The notes below the pieces were generated by a model that saw only the letters and a program-made list of their open reading frames with translations, was not told the DNA's origin and made no database searches. Below, in pieces: positions 33,681 to 41,851 of a DNA stretch of 64,000 bases. The DNA comes from Streptomyces sp. TLI_171 (GTDB lineage: Bacteria > Actinomycetota > Actinomycetes > Streptomycetales > Streptomycetaceae): the NCBI RefSeq assembly GCF_003610255.1, contig NZ_RAPS01000001.1, forward strand, positions 186,001-250,000. Direction: 5' to 3'. A program made the position numbers and the translations under genes. Position 1 is the first letter of the stretch. Every line of letters begins with the position of its first letter.

Positions 33681-34466
33681 ATGACCACCGCCACCCTGCT
33701 GCTCGCGCCCCGGATCAACGAGACCGGTCTGCAGTTGCGCACCGCGGCCGGGCGTCGCGGGCTGCGGGCGTTCACGGCCACGTCCTGGCGGGCCCCGGAG
33801 GAGTTGGCGGGGTCGCCGGTGCACCTGTACGGCGGGCCGCTGTTCGCGGACGCCGTGGGCCGGGCGCTCGGGCTCGGCCTGCTGGAGCCGGCGGCCGACT
33901 GGCTGGCTGCGCTGCCGCGCGACGTGACGCGGCGGCGGGTGGAGTCGACCACCCTCGCCGAAGCCCGCCGGCTGCGCCGCCCGGCGTTCGTGAAGGCCCC
34001 GGTGGACAAGCACTTCGCGGCCCGGGTGTACGCGGACGGCTCCGAACTGCCGGGCCCGGAGCTGCTGGACGGCGGGACGCCCGTGCTGGTGAGCGAGGTC
34101 GTGCGGTTCGCCTCGGAGCTCCGGCTGTTCGTGCTGGACGGCGCCGTCCGCGCGGCCTCGCGCTACGCCGTGGACGGCGGCCTCTCGGTCGGCGGCGGCG
34201 AGGACGAGGACGCCGAGGTGCGCGCCTTCGCCGCCGAGGTGCTGGCGGCCTCTGGCGCGCCGTTGCCGAGCGCCTCGGTGGTGGACGTCGGCCGGTCCGA
34301 GCGCGGCTGGGCGGTGGTGGAGGCCAACGCGGCCTGGGCCAGCGGCGGTTACGCCTGCGACCCGGACGCCGTGCTGGAGGTGGTGCTGCGCGCCGCCGGT
34401 CCGCTCGCCCAGCTCCCGCCGTCGGACCGGCCGTTCCTCCGCGAGCTGCCGGCCGTCGAGAACTGA
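33681..34466 (+). CDS. ATP-grasp-domain protein
   Basis: The 261-residue protein starts at ATG 33681 (MTTATLLLAPRINETGLQLR). It resembles the DUF4343-type ATP-grasp group, with FVKAPVDKHFAARVYADGSE (the lysine-containing ATP strand), PVLVSEVVRFASELRLFVLD (hinge and metal-ligand region) and WAVVEANAAWASGGYACDPD (final metal-binding Glu/Asn pair). Such enzymes ligate a carboxylate to an amine using ATP. It carries no fused domain. The neighbours give no clear pathway; one option is peptide-like modification. Confidence 0.75.
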   Translation: MTTATLLLAPRINETGLQLRTAAGRRGLRAFTATSWRAPEELAGSPVHLYGGPLFADAVGRALGLGLLEPAADWLAALPRDVTRRRVESTTLAEARRLRRPAFVKAPVDKHFAARVYADGSELPGPELLDGGTPVLVSEVVRFASELRLFVLDGAVRAASRYAVDGGLSVGGGEDEDAEVRAFAAEVLAASGAPLPSASVVDVGRSERGWAVVEANAAWASGGYACDPDAVLEVVLRAAGPLAQLPPSDRPFLRELPAVEN

Positions 34467-34541
34467 CGCCCCGCCGACCGCACCCCCCGATCCGGCATCG
34501 GCGATCCTGCCGCTACCCCGCCGAGGACGGCCGGGACGAGC

Positions 34542-34733
34542 AGCTCCCACCTCACCCGCCTCAACGAGCCGAACGGCGTCCCGCCCGGCGCCGATCACCC
34601 CCGAGTGGTGTGCGGCACGGGCCGGCCGGTCCGGGTGTCGGGCCAGGTCGCCTCCGCGGCGCAGGCGGCGCAGGCCGTGCAGGTGGTGGCGCCGTTCCTG
34701 CCGGAGGCGCTGATCGGGATCGAGGCGCCGGCC
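34542..34733 (+). pseudogene. RidA-family remnant with a large internal deletion
   Basis: One frame reads HLTRLNEPNGVPPGADHPRV, then CGTGRPVRVSGQVASAAQAA, and after a short join QVVAPFLPEALIGIEAPAVG. The first half is the RidA N-terminal pattern (GTGRxVxVSGQVA) and the second its C-terminal LPEALIEIEAVAV pattern. The 60-80 residues normally between them, including the catalytic Arg region, are missing, and there is no start codon. It is dead. Confidence 0.55.
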
Positions 34734-34965
34734 GTCGGGGCCGCCGTGCAGCGGCCCTCCCCGCCGCCCCCTGACGCCCTGTCCGACGTCCGCTCGTTCG
34801 ACTGTTCTGACGTCGCGTCAATCTTCGGTTTTCGAACGTCAGTTGCCCTGTTCGGGGTGGCCGGTTTGCGTCCTACTCGGAAGGGCGCTGTGCCGCATAC
34901 GGTCGGGGGGAGGGGCTGCCGGTCGGCAGCGCCCTGGACCTGCGGGTGTTCTGCCAGGAGGACCG

Positions 34966-36177
34966 ATGACCACCGACGCGCACACCGATGCCCCCGACTC
35001 CCCGCCGCTGGTGCCGCTGCACTGCCTGCGGCACGCCGAGCCCGGCCCCCCGCGGCTGGCCGCGCTGCCGACCGGAACGCCGGTGTGGGTGCTGACCAGG
35101 CACGCGGACGTCCGCCAGGCGCTGGCCCACCCGGACCTCGGCCGGGCCTCGCTGTACGCGCCGGACGCGCCCCCGACCACGCTGACGCCGAACATCCTGG
35201 ACGACCCGTCCTCGATCCTGAACAGCGACGGGCCCGACCACCAGGCGATCCGGCGCACCGTCCAGCGCGCTTTCACGCCACGGGCGATCGAGCGCTGGCG
35301 GCCCTGGGTGGACGACGTGGTACGGGAGTTGGTGGACCGGCTGGCCGCCTCCGGCTCGCCCGCGGAGGTGGTCGGGGCGCTCACCAAGCCGCTGCCCGTG
35401 CGGGTGATCAGCCGGCTGATGGAGCTGGAGGGCCTGGACATCGACCGGCTCGGCAGCTGGAGCGACCACGCGCTCTCCACCACCGCGTACACCGCGGAGG
35501 AGATCCGGACCGCGATCCGGGAGTTCGGCGAGTTCGGCTACCAGCTGGTTCTGGCCCGACGGAAGAACCCCGGTGAGGACCTGGTGAGTTCGCTGGTGCA
35601 GGCCGCCGACCAGACCGGCGGCATGACGGAGGCCCAGATCACCTCGCTCACCATCGGGCTGGTGATCGCCGGGCACGAGACCACCATGACCAGCTTCGGC
35701 AACGCGCTGGTGTACCTGCTCGACCCCGAGCGCGGCGAGACCTGGCGCCGGATCGGCCAGGACCTGTCGGCCGCCACCGCCGCCACCGAGCAGCTGCTGC
35801 GCACCATCCCGCTCGGCGACCGCACCACCGCGCCCGGCCAACTGCGCCGCGCCACCGCCGACCTGGAGATCGGCGGGGTGACGATTCCGGCGGGTGCGGT
35901 CGTCGCCGCCGACACCACCGCGGCCAACGCCGACCCGGAGGTCTACCCGCCGGGGCCGCTCGACCTGTTCGCGCCGCTCGGCACCCCGTCGCTCACCTTC
36001 GGCGCCGGACCGCACCACTGCCTGGGCGCCTGGCTGGCCCGGATGGAGCTCGAACTCGGCCTGCACCACCTCTCCCGGGTCCTGCCCGAACTGCGGCTCG
36101 CCGCCCCGGTCGAGGACATCGAGTGGCGCACCGGCCTGATCACCCGCAGCCCGCTCCGCCTGGCGGTGACCTGGTGA
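34966..36177 (+). CDS. Cytochrome P450 with altered ExxR motif
   Basis: The 403-residue soluble P450 starts at ATG 34966 behind AGGAGG. I-helix AGHETT is at 235-240 and the haem loop FGAGPHHCLG at 345-354, with Cys352 as ligand. The K-helix reads TEQLLRTIP (274-282), so the position of the ExxR glutamate is Gln276. The usual PxRF arginine is also not evident (PGPLDLFAP). A ferredoxin overlaps its stop by 4 bases (GTGA), giving it an electron donor. It probably oxidises a small molecule; the natural substrate is not known. Confidence 0.87.
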   Translation: MTTDAHTDAPDSPPLVPLHCLRHAEPGPPRLAALPTGTPVWVLTRHADVRQALAHPDLGRASLYAPDAPPTTLTPNILDDPSSILNSDGPDHQAIRRTVQRAFTPRAIERWRPWVDDVVRELVDRLAASGSPAEVVGALTKPLPVRVISRLMELEGLDIDRLGSWSDHALSTTAYTAEEIRTAIREFGEFGYQLVLARRKNPGEDLVSSLVQAADQTGGMTEAQITSLTIGLVIAGHETTMTSFGNALVYLLDPERGETWRRIGQDLSAATAATEQLLRTIPLGDRTTAPGQLRRATADLEIGGVTIPAGAVVAADTTAANADPEVYPPGPLDLFAPLGTPSLTFGAGPHHCLGAWLARMELELGLHHLSRVLPELRLAAPVEDIEWRTGLITRSPLRLAVTW

Positions 36178-36410
36178 GCGACGACCCCCGCCTGGTGGTA
36201 ACGGTCGACCAGGTGCGCTGCATCGGCAGCGGCCTGTGCGCCCGAACCGCCCCGCAGGACCTCCTGCTCGCCGCCAACGGCCGCGCCACGCCGGCCCGTT
36301 CATCGACCGAGGGCTCGCCGGAGCTGACCGAGGCCGCCGAGATGTGCCCGGTCGAGGCGATCGCCGTCCGCGACGCCGCCACCGGCGAACTGGTCGCCCC
36401 CGTCTGGTAG
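36174..36410 (+). CDS. Single-cluster 3Fe-4S-type ferredoxin
   Basis: The 78-residue acidic protein begins at GTG 36174, overlapping the P450 stop. Cluster ligands are CIGSGLCARTAP near residues 15-26 (CxxxxxC spacing) and the later EMCPVEAI, giving three cysteines in the P450-partner pattern. It should pass electrons to the preceding P450. The start was fixed by the GTGA coupling and by the conserved VTVDQVRCIGSG. Confidence 0.87.
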   Translation: MSDDPRLVVTVDQVRCIGSGLCARTAPQDLLLAANGRATPARSSTEGSPELTEAAEMCPVEAIAVRDAATGELVAPVW

Positions 36411-36593
36411 TCCTCCCCGCCCGGCAGGCAGCCGCACCCACGGGTGCCTGCCCGGCGGTCGGCCTCCGCGACGCGCCCGCCTCGGCCGAAGGCTCGCCCT
36501 CCTCGTCGCCTCGGCGCCGACCACCACCGCATCGCGCCTCTGCTGGATCGCCCGCCGCCGGAACTGACGGTGGGCGGGCCTAGGGTGGGGCGG

Positions 36594-37124
36594 GTGGACA
36601 TTGATGCGACGCAGCCGCTTCCTGAGGCGTTGGCTGCTGCCATGGCGGAGCCGTTCGAGTTCGACGAGGAGGACAACGGGATCGACCTGGAGTCCTTCGA
36701 CGGGTTCCTGACGGCGGAGGAGACCACCGAGTGGTTCCGGGCCTGGACGGGGAACGCGGCGGTGACGGGGAGTCAGTTCCGGGTCTTCGCGCAGGACGGG
36801 ACGGGTGGGTACGCGGCGTTCTGGCTGGTGCGGGACGGGCGGGAGCTGGCGGACCAGCCGGTGGTGTTCCTCGGGTCCGAGGGCGAGACCGGGGTGGTGG
36901 CGCGGGATCTCGCCGATTTCCTCTGGCTGCTGGCGGGCGGACTGGGCCCGGGCGAGGCGGCCGACGAGTACCGCCGCTCCCCCGACCTGCCGGCGGACGG
37001 GACCCGCACGGCCGTCGCGGAGCGCTTCGCGCCCGAACGCCGCCGTCCGCCGCTGGAGATCGTCGAGTCGGCGGGCGCGGAGTTCCCCGGCTTCGAGGCG
37101 TTCGTCATGGAGCTGTGCGAGTAG
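36594..37124 (+). CDS. SUKH/SMI1-KNR4-like hypothetical protein
   Basis: The 176-residue acidic protein starts at GTG 36594. GTGGYAAFWLVRDGRELADQ followed by PVVFLGSEGETGVVARDLAD and FLWLLAGGLGP is the SUKH-type strand-helix pattern often seen in immunity or toxin-neutralising proteins. A gene for a toxin is not seen next to it. The start is preceded by a weak ribosome site, so the N-terminus is uncertain. Confidence 0.6.
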   Translation: MDIDATQPLPEALAAAMAEPFEFDEEDNGIDLESFDGFLTAEETTEWFRAWTGNAAVTGSQFRVFAQDGTGGYAAFWLVRDGRELADQPVVFLGSEGETGVVARDLADFLWLLAGGLGPGEAADEYRRSPDLPADGTRTAVAERFAPERRRPPLEIVESAGAEFPGFEAFVMELCE

Positions 37125-37201
37125 CGGGACCCGTGCGGCGGGCGGACCTCCAGGGGCGCCGCTTGACCTTGCCACTGGCGGCAGGGTTGGACGATCGCGG
37201 T

Positions 37202-37963
37202 ATGGACACCAGCAGCGCACCGCACAGCAGCAGGACCGTCGTCGTCACCGGGGCCGGCACCGGGATCGGCCGGGCCACCGCCCGGGCCTTCGCGGCCGAG
37301 GGTGCCCACGTGCTGGCCGTCGGCCGGCGGGCCGACCCGCTCCACGAGACCGCGGCCGGCCACGAGCGGATCGCCCCGCTGGTCGCGGACGTCACCGGCG
37401 CGGGGGAGCCCGAGCGGATCGTCCGCACCGCTCGGGAGCGGCACGGCCGGTTGGACGTGCTGGTCAACAACGCCGCCATCGTGCGCAGCGGTGCGCTCGG
37501 CGTCCTCACGCCCGAGACGATCGTTCCGCAGATCGCCACCAATCTGATCGCACCCGTCCTGCTGGCCCAGGCCGCGCTGCCGCTGCTTGAGGCGACCGGC
37601 GGGGTGATCGTCAATGTGAGCACCTCGGTGGGGCAGCGGGCCTGGCCCGGCAGCTCGGTCTACGCGGCGACCAAGACCGCGCTGGAGCTGCTGACCCGCA
37701 GCTGGGCGGTCGAGCTGGCGCCCCGCGGCATCCGCGTGGTCGCCGTGGCACCCGGCGCCGTCGACACCCCGATCGGCGAGCACCAGGGCCTGACGCCGGA
37801 ACGGCGGGCCGCAGTACGGGAATGGCAGCTGGCCCACACCCCGCTGGGTCGGATCGGCCGGCCCGAGGAGGTCGCCTGGGCCATCACCGAACTCGCCTCA
37901 CCGGCTGCGTCGTTCGTCACCGGGATCGTGCTCCCGGTCGACGGCGGGGCGGTCGTGGCGTGA
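37202..37963 (+). CDS. Short-chain dehydrogenase/reductase (SDR)
   Basis: The 253-residue classical SDR shows VVVTGAGTGIGRATARAFAA (TGxxxGxG), LDVLVNNAAIVRSGALGVL (NNAG-type), IVNVSTSVGQRAWPGSSVYAA with the active-site Ser, TKTALELLTRSW (YxxxK motif) and APGAVDTPIG. NAD(P)H-dependent oxidation or reduction of an alcohol is expected. The next gene is a MerR regulator whose frame overlaps or abuts its stop, so they form a unit. Confidence 0.88.
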   Translation: MDTSSAPHSSRTVVVTGAGTGIGRATARAFAAEGAHVLAVGRRADPLHETAAGHERIAPLVADVTGAGEPERIVRTARERHGRLDVLVNNAAIVRSGALGVLTPETIVPQIATNLIAPVLLAQAALPLLEATGGVIVNVSTSVGQRAWPGSSVYAATKTALELLTRSWAVELAPRGIRVVAVAPGAVDTPIGEHQGLTPERRAAVREWQLAHTPLGRIGRPEEVAWAITELASPAASFVTGIVLPVDGGAVVA

Positions 37964-37989
37964 TAGGAGTGGCCTCGGAGGTGGGACGG

Positions 37990-38355
37990 GTGAGGATCGG
38001 CGAACTGGCCGCGGCGACCGGCGCGAGCCCGCGCGCGCTGCGGCACTACGAACAGGCCGGACTGATCCGCTCCGAGCGGGCCGCCAACGGCTACCGCGGG
38101 TACGACGCACGGACGGTGGTGCGGGTCCGCAATATCCGCCACCTGCTGGCCGCCGGGCTCACCCTCGACGACGTGCAGGTGTTCCTGCCCTGTCTGGACG
38201 GCGATGTCGCTGCCGCACCGCCCTCGGACAGGGGCCTGCGGGTCGCCCTGGACCGGCTGGCTGTCCTCAACGAGCGGATCGCTGCCCAGACCGAGGTCCG
38301 CGACCGGCTGGAGGCCGCACTCCGGCACCGGTCCGCGACCGACCGGCGGCCGTGA
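37990..38355 (+). CDS. MerR-family transcriptional regulator
   Basis: The 121-residue protein has the MerR N-terminus VRIGELAAATGASPRALRHY, then EQAGLIRSERAANGYRGYDA, and a coiled dimer helix (LRVALDRLAVLNERIAAQTE). GTG 37990 with GGAGG 8 bases before it is chosen; GTGs at 37960 (overlapping the SDR stop) and 37981 are alternatives. The Cys in LPCLDGDV near residue 71 is not a clear effector site. It probably regulates the upstream SDR gene in the same transcript. Confidence 0.82.
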   Translation: MRIGELAAATGASPRALRHYEQAGLIRSERAANGYRGYDARTVVRVRNIRHLLAAGLTLDDVQVFLPCLDGDVAAAPPSDRGLRVALDRLAVLNERIAAQTEVRDRLEAALRHRSATDRRP

Positions 38356-38489
38356 CTCCGGATCGCGTCCCGGCCGGCTACGGGTGGCCGATCCCGGGTG
38401 CGGCCTCGATCAGGTCCGCGCGCGTGGTCACCGCGCGGTAGCGCGCCGCAGGCAAGTGGGCCACGCGATCGCACCGGTGTCGGGGCCGC

Positions 38490-39551
38490 TCATGCGGACT
38501 GCCGCTCGATCAGCGTCGGTTCGAAGAGGACGGTGGTGGCGGCCCGGCCGGGGCGGTTGAGGTGGTCGAGCAGGACGCGGGTCATCTCGGCGGCCATCTC
38601 CTCGACGGGCTGCCGCACGGTGGTGAGGTGGGGGCGGACGGCGGTCGCGGCGGAGGAGTCGTCGAAGCCGATCACGGCGACGTCCTCGGGGGTGCGGCGC
38701 TGGTGGTCGGCGAGGACGGCGAGCGCGCCTTGGGCCATCAGGTCGTTGGCGGCGAAGACGCCGTCCAGGTCCGGGTAGCGGCGCAGCAGCGAGGCCATCG
38801 CGCGTTCGCCGTCCTCGCGGGTGAAGTCGCCTTCGACGTGCGGGAGCTGGTGGATGCCGAAGTCGCCCATGGCCTCCCGGAAGCCGGACAGGCGGTCGCG
38901 GGCGGCGCGGACGCCGAGCGGGCCGGAGATCGCGGCGACGCGCCGGCGGTCGCGGGCGATCAGGTGGCTGGCGGCGAGCCGGCCGCCCTCGCGGTTGTCG
39001 AGGTCGACGCAGGACAGCGAGAGCGGCGTCGGGGGGCGGCCGAACAGGACGGTGGGGATGCCGGCGGCGAGCAGTTGGGCGGGGAGCGGGTCGCGGCTGT
39101 GGGTGGAGACCACCATCGCGCCGTCGGCGTTGCCCTGCCGCAGGTAGGTGAGGGCCTTGTCGCGGGCGTCGGCGCTGTCGGCGAGCATCAGCACGGGGTG
39201 CAGGTCGAGCGGGCGCAGGCCGGTGAAGACGCCGCTGACGACGCGTCCGAAGAACGGGTCGGCGAAGATCTCCGCGCCGACGTGGTTGTCGGGGCCTTCG
39301 GCGGCATCGCTGCCGGAGATCACCAGGGCGAGGGCGCCGGTGCGGCGGGTGACCAGGGAGCGGGCCGCGCTGTTGGGGACGTAGCCGGTGCGGGCGATGG
39401 CCTGCCGGACGGCTTCCTGGATGGCCGGGTCGACGTTGCGGACGCCGTTGATGACGCGGGAGACGGTGGCCCGGGAGACGCCCGCGACCCGGGCCACGTC
39501 CTCCAGGGTGGTGGAGCGGTTGGCGGCCGGCTTGAGGGCTTCGCTGCTCAT
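38490..39551 (-). CDS. LacI-family transcriptional regulator of the glucan island
   Basis: The 353-residue repressor starts at ATG 39551. The helix-turn-helix reads TTLEDVARVAGVSRATVSRV, then INGVRNVDPAIQEAVRQAIA, followed by a periplasmic-binding-like sensor (GALALVISGSDAAEGPDNHV to the C-terminus). A palindrome identical to that in front of the sugar importer lies 22 bases upstream of its start, so it should repress itself and the importer/glucanase genes until a sugar signal binds. This is the CebR/BglR style of control. Confidence 0.88.
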   Translation of the reverse strand: MSSEALKPAANRSTTLEDVARVAGVSRATVSRVINGVRNVDPAIQEAVRQAIARTGYVPNSAARSLVTRRTGALALVISGSDAAEGPDNHVGAEIFADPFFGRVVSGVFTGLRPLDLHPVLMLADSADARDKALTYLRQGNADGAMVVSTHSRDPLPAQLLAAGIPTVLFGRPPTPLSLSCVDLDNREGGRLAASHLIARDRRRVAAISGPLGVRAARDRLSGFREAMGDFGIHQLPHVEGDFTREDGERAMASLLRRYPDLDGVFAANDLMAQGALAVLADHQRRTPEDVAVIGFDDSSAATAVRPHLTTVRQPVEEMAAEMTRVLLDHLNRPGRAATTVLFEPTLIERQSA

Positions 39552-39572
39552 GGGGCCCTTTATAGCACGGTC

Positions 39573-39586
39573 GGAGAGCGCTCTCC
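39573..39586. promoter_or_regulatory. LacI-type operator upstream of the LacI gene
   Basis: GGAGAGCGCTCTCC is a perfect 14-base palindrome with the CG centre typical of LacI/CebR sites. It lies 22 bases from the start of the LacI regulator, implying autoregulation. The same word occurs at 45535-45548, and 13 of 14 bases recur at 45358-45371. Confidence 0.85.
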
Positions 39587-39664
39587 CAACCGAATCCGAA
39601 GGTCGGGCGGAAGTTACCGCTTCGACACCGGGCCGGGCCGCCGCACCGCTCGCACCACCGCGCA

Positions 39665-40225
39665 TCAGGAGTGTTCCTCCCAGCAGATCATCACGGTGGT
39701 CGCGGTCATCACGGCGGCGTCGGCCCGGCTGCGCGCCGGCTTGCCGAAGGTCTCGGGCAGCTTGGCGACGTCGACGGTGAGCACGAAGCTGTCCTTGCGG
39801 ACCACGGTGGTGCCGTCGGCGCGCCTGTAGGCGGCCTGCCCGAGCCCGTTCAGGTCGGTGACCGGGCCGGCGCTGCCGCGCAGTCCCTCGTACTGGGCGG
39901 TGGCGGTGGCGAGGTCGGGCAGTTCCTTCACCGACAGGGTCATGGTGCCGTCGGGGTAGCGGTAGTCGCAGCTGTAGACGTGCGAGACCCAGGTGGGGGC
40001 GAGCGGTTGGGCGATGTCGACGCCGAGGGCGCCGGCGAGTTCCTGCCGGAAGTAGGGGTTGCAGATCATCGAGGTGGCGTCCGACGGGCGGTCGGGGGCG
40101 CTGCTGGCGGCGGTGACCGACGGGGGCGCGGCGGCGGGCGGGGGCGGCGCGGCCGATCCGCAGCCGGCCAGGGTGGCGGCCAGGAGCGGGAGCAGCAGGC
40201 GCGAGGCGGCGCGGCGGGTCCTCAT
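39665..40225 (-). CDS. Putative lipoprotein
   Basis: The 186-residue product starts MRTRRAASRLLLPLLAATLA followed by GCGSAAP, with lipobox LAGC at residues 19-22. After a Pro/Ala/Ser stretch the domain (CNPYFRQELAGALGV, then VSHVYSCDYRYPDGTMTLSV) has two cysteines and loosely resembles DUF3558-type actinobacterial lipoproteins. It is located outside the membrane. No direct link with the carbohydrate genes nearby is seen. Confidence 0.7.
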   Translation of the reverse strand: MRTRRAASRLLLPLLAATLAGCGSAAPPPPAAAPPSVTAASSAPDRPSDATSMICNPYFRQELAGALGVDIAQPLAPTWVSHVYSCDYRYPDGTMTLSVKELPDLATATAQYEGLRGSAGPVTDLNGLGQAAYRRADGTTVVRKDSFVLTVDVAKLPETFGKPARSRADAAVMTATTVMICWEEHS

Positions 40226-40254
40226 CGGTGGTCCTCCGGGTGTGGGGGTGCGGG

Positions 40255-40293
40255 CCGGCCCCGCCGCCGGGTGGGGCCTGGCGGCGGGGCCGG
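40255..40293 (-). terminator. Strong hairpin after the DUF1996 gene
   Basis: CCGGCCCCGCCGCC (40255-40268) pairs perfectly over 14 bases with GGCGGCGGGGCCGG (40280-40293), 22 bases past the stop at 40316 on the minus strand. Confidence 0.7.
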
Positions 40294-40315
40294 TCCTGCT
40301 ACTGGGGGTGGTGGC

Positions 40316-41716
40316 TCAGGGCAGAAGGTACTGCTCGTTGAGCGCGGCACCCTTGGCGGGTTGGGTCTCGTCGTACCCGCGGGCGTTGCACTGCAGACCG
40401 CCGACGATGCAGTGGTTCACCAGGGCGGCCAGGGTCGGCGCGTCCCAGGCGTTGAAGAAGTCGTAGTGGAAGGAGAATCCCCGTCCGCTGGCGAGGTGGA
40501 GCTGGGCGAGGTGGTCCAGGTTGGCGGGGAACGCCATCTTGAACTCGATCATCGGCAGCGCGACCGGGTGGTCGGCCGGGCAGACGCCCTCGATCGGGTA
40601 GGCCATGTGGCTCTTGTGGTCGGGGGTGTCCAGGTACAGGCCGTTCCAGCAGCTGGGGGCCTGGAAGCGGATGTTGATCTGGCCGCCGCCGGGGCACTCG
40701 GTCGGCAGGTCGGAGGTGCGGTAGCTGTTGCCGCACTCCCAGCCGGCCACGTACCCGGGGTGGGTGGTGAAGTCGGTGGCGCTGTCGTTGGGGCTGGCGA
40801 CGACGAACCGCAGGCCGGGCGGGAACGGCCGGACGGCGCTGTAGTCGTTGATGGCGCTCTTGTAGTAGATGGTCTGCAGGCCGACCGGGTCGACGGCGGT
40901 GGTGCCGTCGTACATGGTGGGCATCCAGTAGCCGGACTTGTCGCCGGGGGCGAGGCAGCTGGTGGTGGAGGCCTGCAGCGAGGCGAGCGTGGAGTTGGCG
41001 TTGGTGTTGGTGGCGCCCATGAAGGTGTGCATGTGGGAGGCGCCGGGCTTGCCGGGGTAGACGATCGGGTCGTCGGGGAGGTCGTGGGTGGCGGTGCAGT
41101 TCGCCTGGAACTCGTGGAAGTAGGCGTGCGCCGGGTTGCCGGTGGCGGGGGTGGCGCCGGTGACCTGCGGGTTGGCGAGGATGTAGCCGTCGCCGGGGGT
41201 GGTCACCTGCCCGTAGACCTTGAACTCCTCGACGGAGTAGCCGTACTGGGTGCCGCGCTTGGTCAGGTTGAGCCTGATGTAGCGTCCGCTGCCGTTGACG
41301 TCGAGCTGCTGGGTGCCGCCGGTCGCGGTGGTGGTGCTGTACAGCGTGGTCCAGTTGACGGCGTCGGTGCTGCTCTGGAGCTGGTAGCCGCTGGCGTACG
41401 CGGCTTCCCAGTCCAGTTCGACGTGGCTGACGGTGGCCTGCCCGCCGAGGTCGATCTGGATCCACTGGGGGTCGCTCCACGCGCTGGCCCAGCGGGTGGC
41501 GAGGTTGTTGTCGGCGACGGCCGCGGCGGGGAAGCTTGCGCTCTCCACGGACGAGGCGGTGACCGGCTTGGACTGGCTGATCAGCGGGTCGGCCGCCGCG
41601 GCGGCCTGCTGGGTGAGGACGCTGCCCGACAGCGCGCCGGCCGCGAGCACGGCGGCGACGGTGCCGGCGAGCGCGGTGCGGTGGGGTGCGCCGCGGGACA
41701 GGAAGCGGGGTTTCAT
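40316..41716 (-). CDS. Secreted F5/8-type-C carbohydrate-binding protein with DUF1996 domain
   Basis: The 466-residue exported protein has a Sec signal (RTALAGTVAAVLAAGALSGS, cut near AAAA), an F5/8 type C (CBM32-like) domain from about residue 45 to 165 (VTASSVESASFPAAAVADNN, WIQIDLGGQATVSHVELDWE) and a DUF1996 domain after it (HAYFHEFQANCTATHDLPDD, HMHTFMGATNTNANSTLASL, GFSFHYDFFNAWD). DUF1996 proteins are secreted by fungi and actinomycetes during biomass growth; their activity is unknown. It lies just after the glucanase gene and probably helps bind the polysaccharide. Confidence 0.85.
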   Translation of the reverse strand: MKPRFLSRGAPHRTALAGTVAAVLAAGALSGSVLTQQAAAAADPLISQSKPVTASSVESASFPAAAVADNNLATRWASAWSDPQWIQIDLGGQATVSHVELDWEAAYASGYQLQSSTDAVNWTTLYSTTTATGGTQQLDVNGSGRYIRLNLTKRGTQYGYSVEEFKVYGQVTTPGDGYILANPQVTGATPATGNPAHAYFHEFQANCTATHDLPDDPIVYPGKPGASHMHTFMGATNTNANSTLASLQASTTSCLAPGDKSGYWMPTMYDGTTAVDPVGLQTIYYKSAINDYSAVRPFPPGLRFVVASPNDSATDFTTHPGYVAGWECGNSYRTSDLPTECPGGGQINIRFQAPSCWNGLYLDTPDHKSHMAYPIEGVCPADHPVALPMIEFKMAFPANLDHLAQLHLASGRGFSFHYDFFNAWDAPTLAALVNHCIVGGLQCNARGYDETQPAKGAALNEQYLLP

Positions 41717-41749
41717 CGGACCTCCTGCTGAGGAACGGATGGGTGGGGG

Positions 41750-41836
41750 CCCGGTGCCGCCGCGCTCCCTGCGGCGGCACCGGGGGTCTGTGGGGGGCGG
41801 GGGGCGTCCGGTCCGGTGGCACGGGCCGGACGCCCC
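41750..41836 (-). terminator. Two successive hairpins between glucanase and DUF1996 genes
   Basis: CCCGGTGCCGCCGC (41750-41763) pairs with GCGGCGGCACCGGG (41771-41784), and GGGGCGTCCGG (41801-41811) pairs with CCGGACGCCCC (41826-41836). The second is 16 bases past the glucanase stop (41852), so they separate two minus-strand units. Confidence 0.7.
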
Positions 41837-41851
41837 CTCGCTGAGGAGCCG

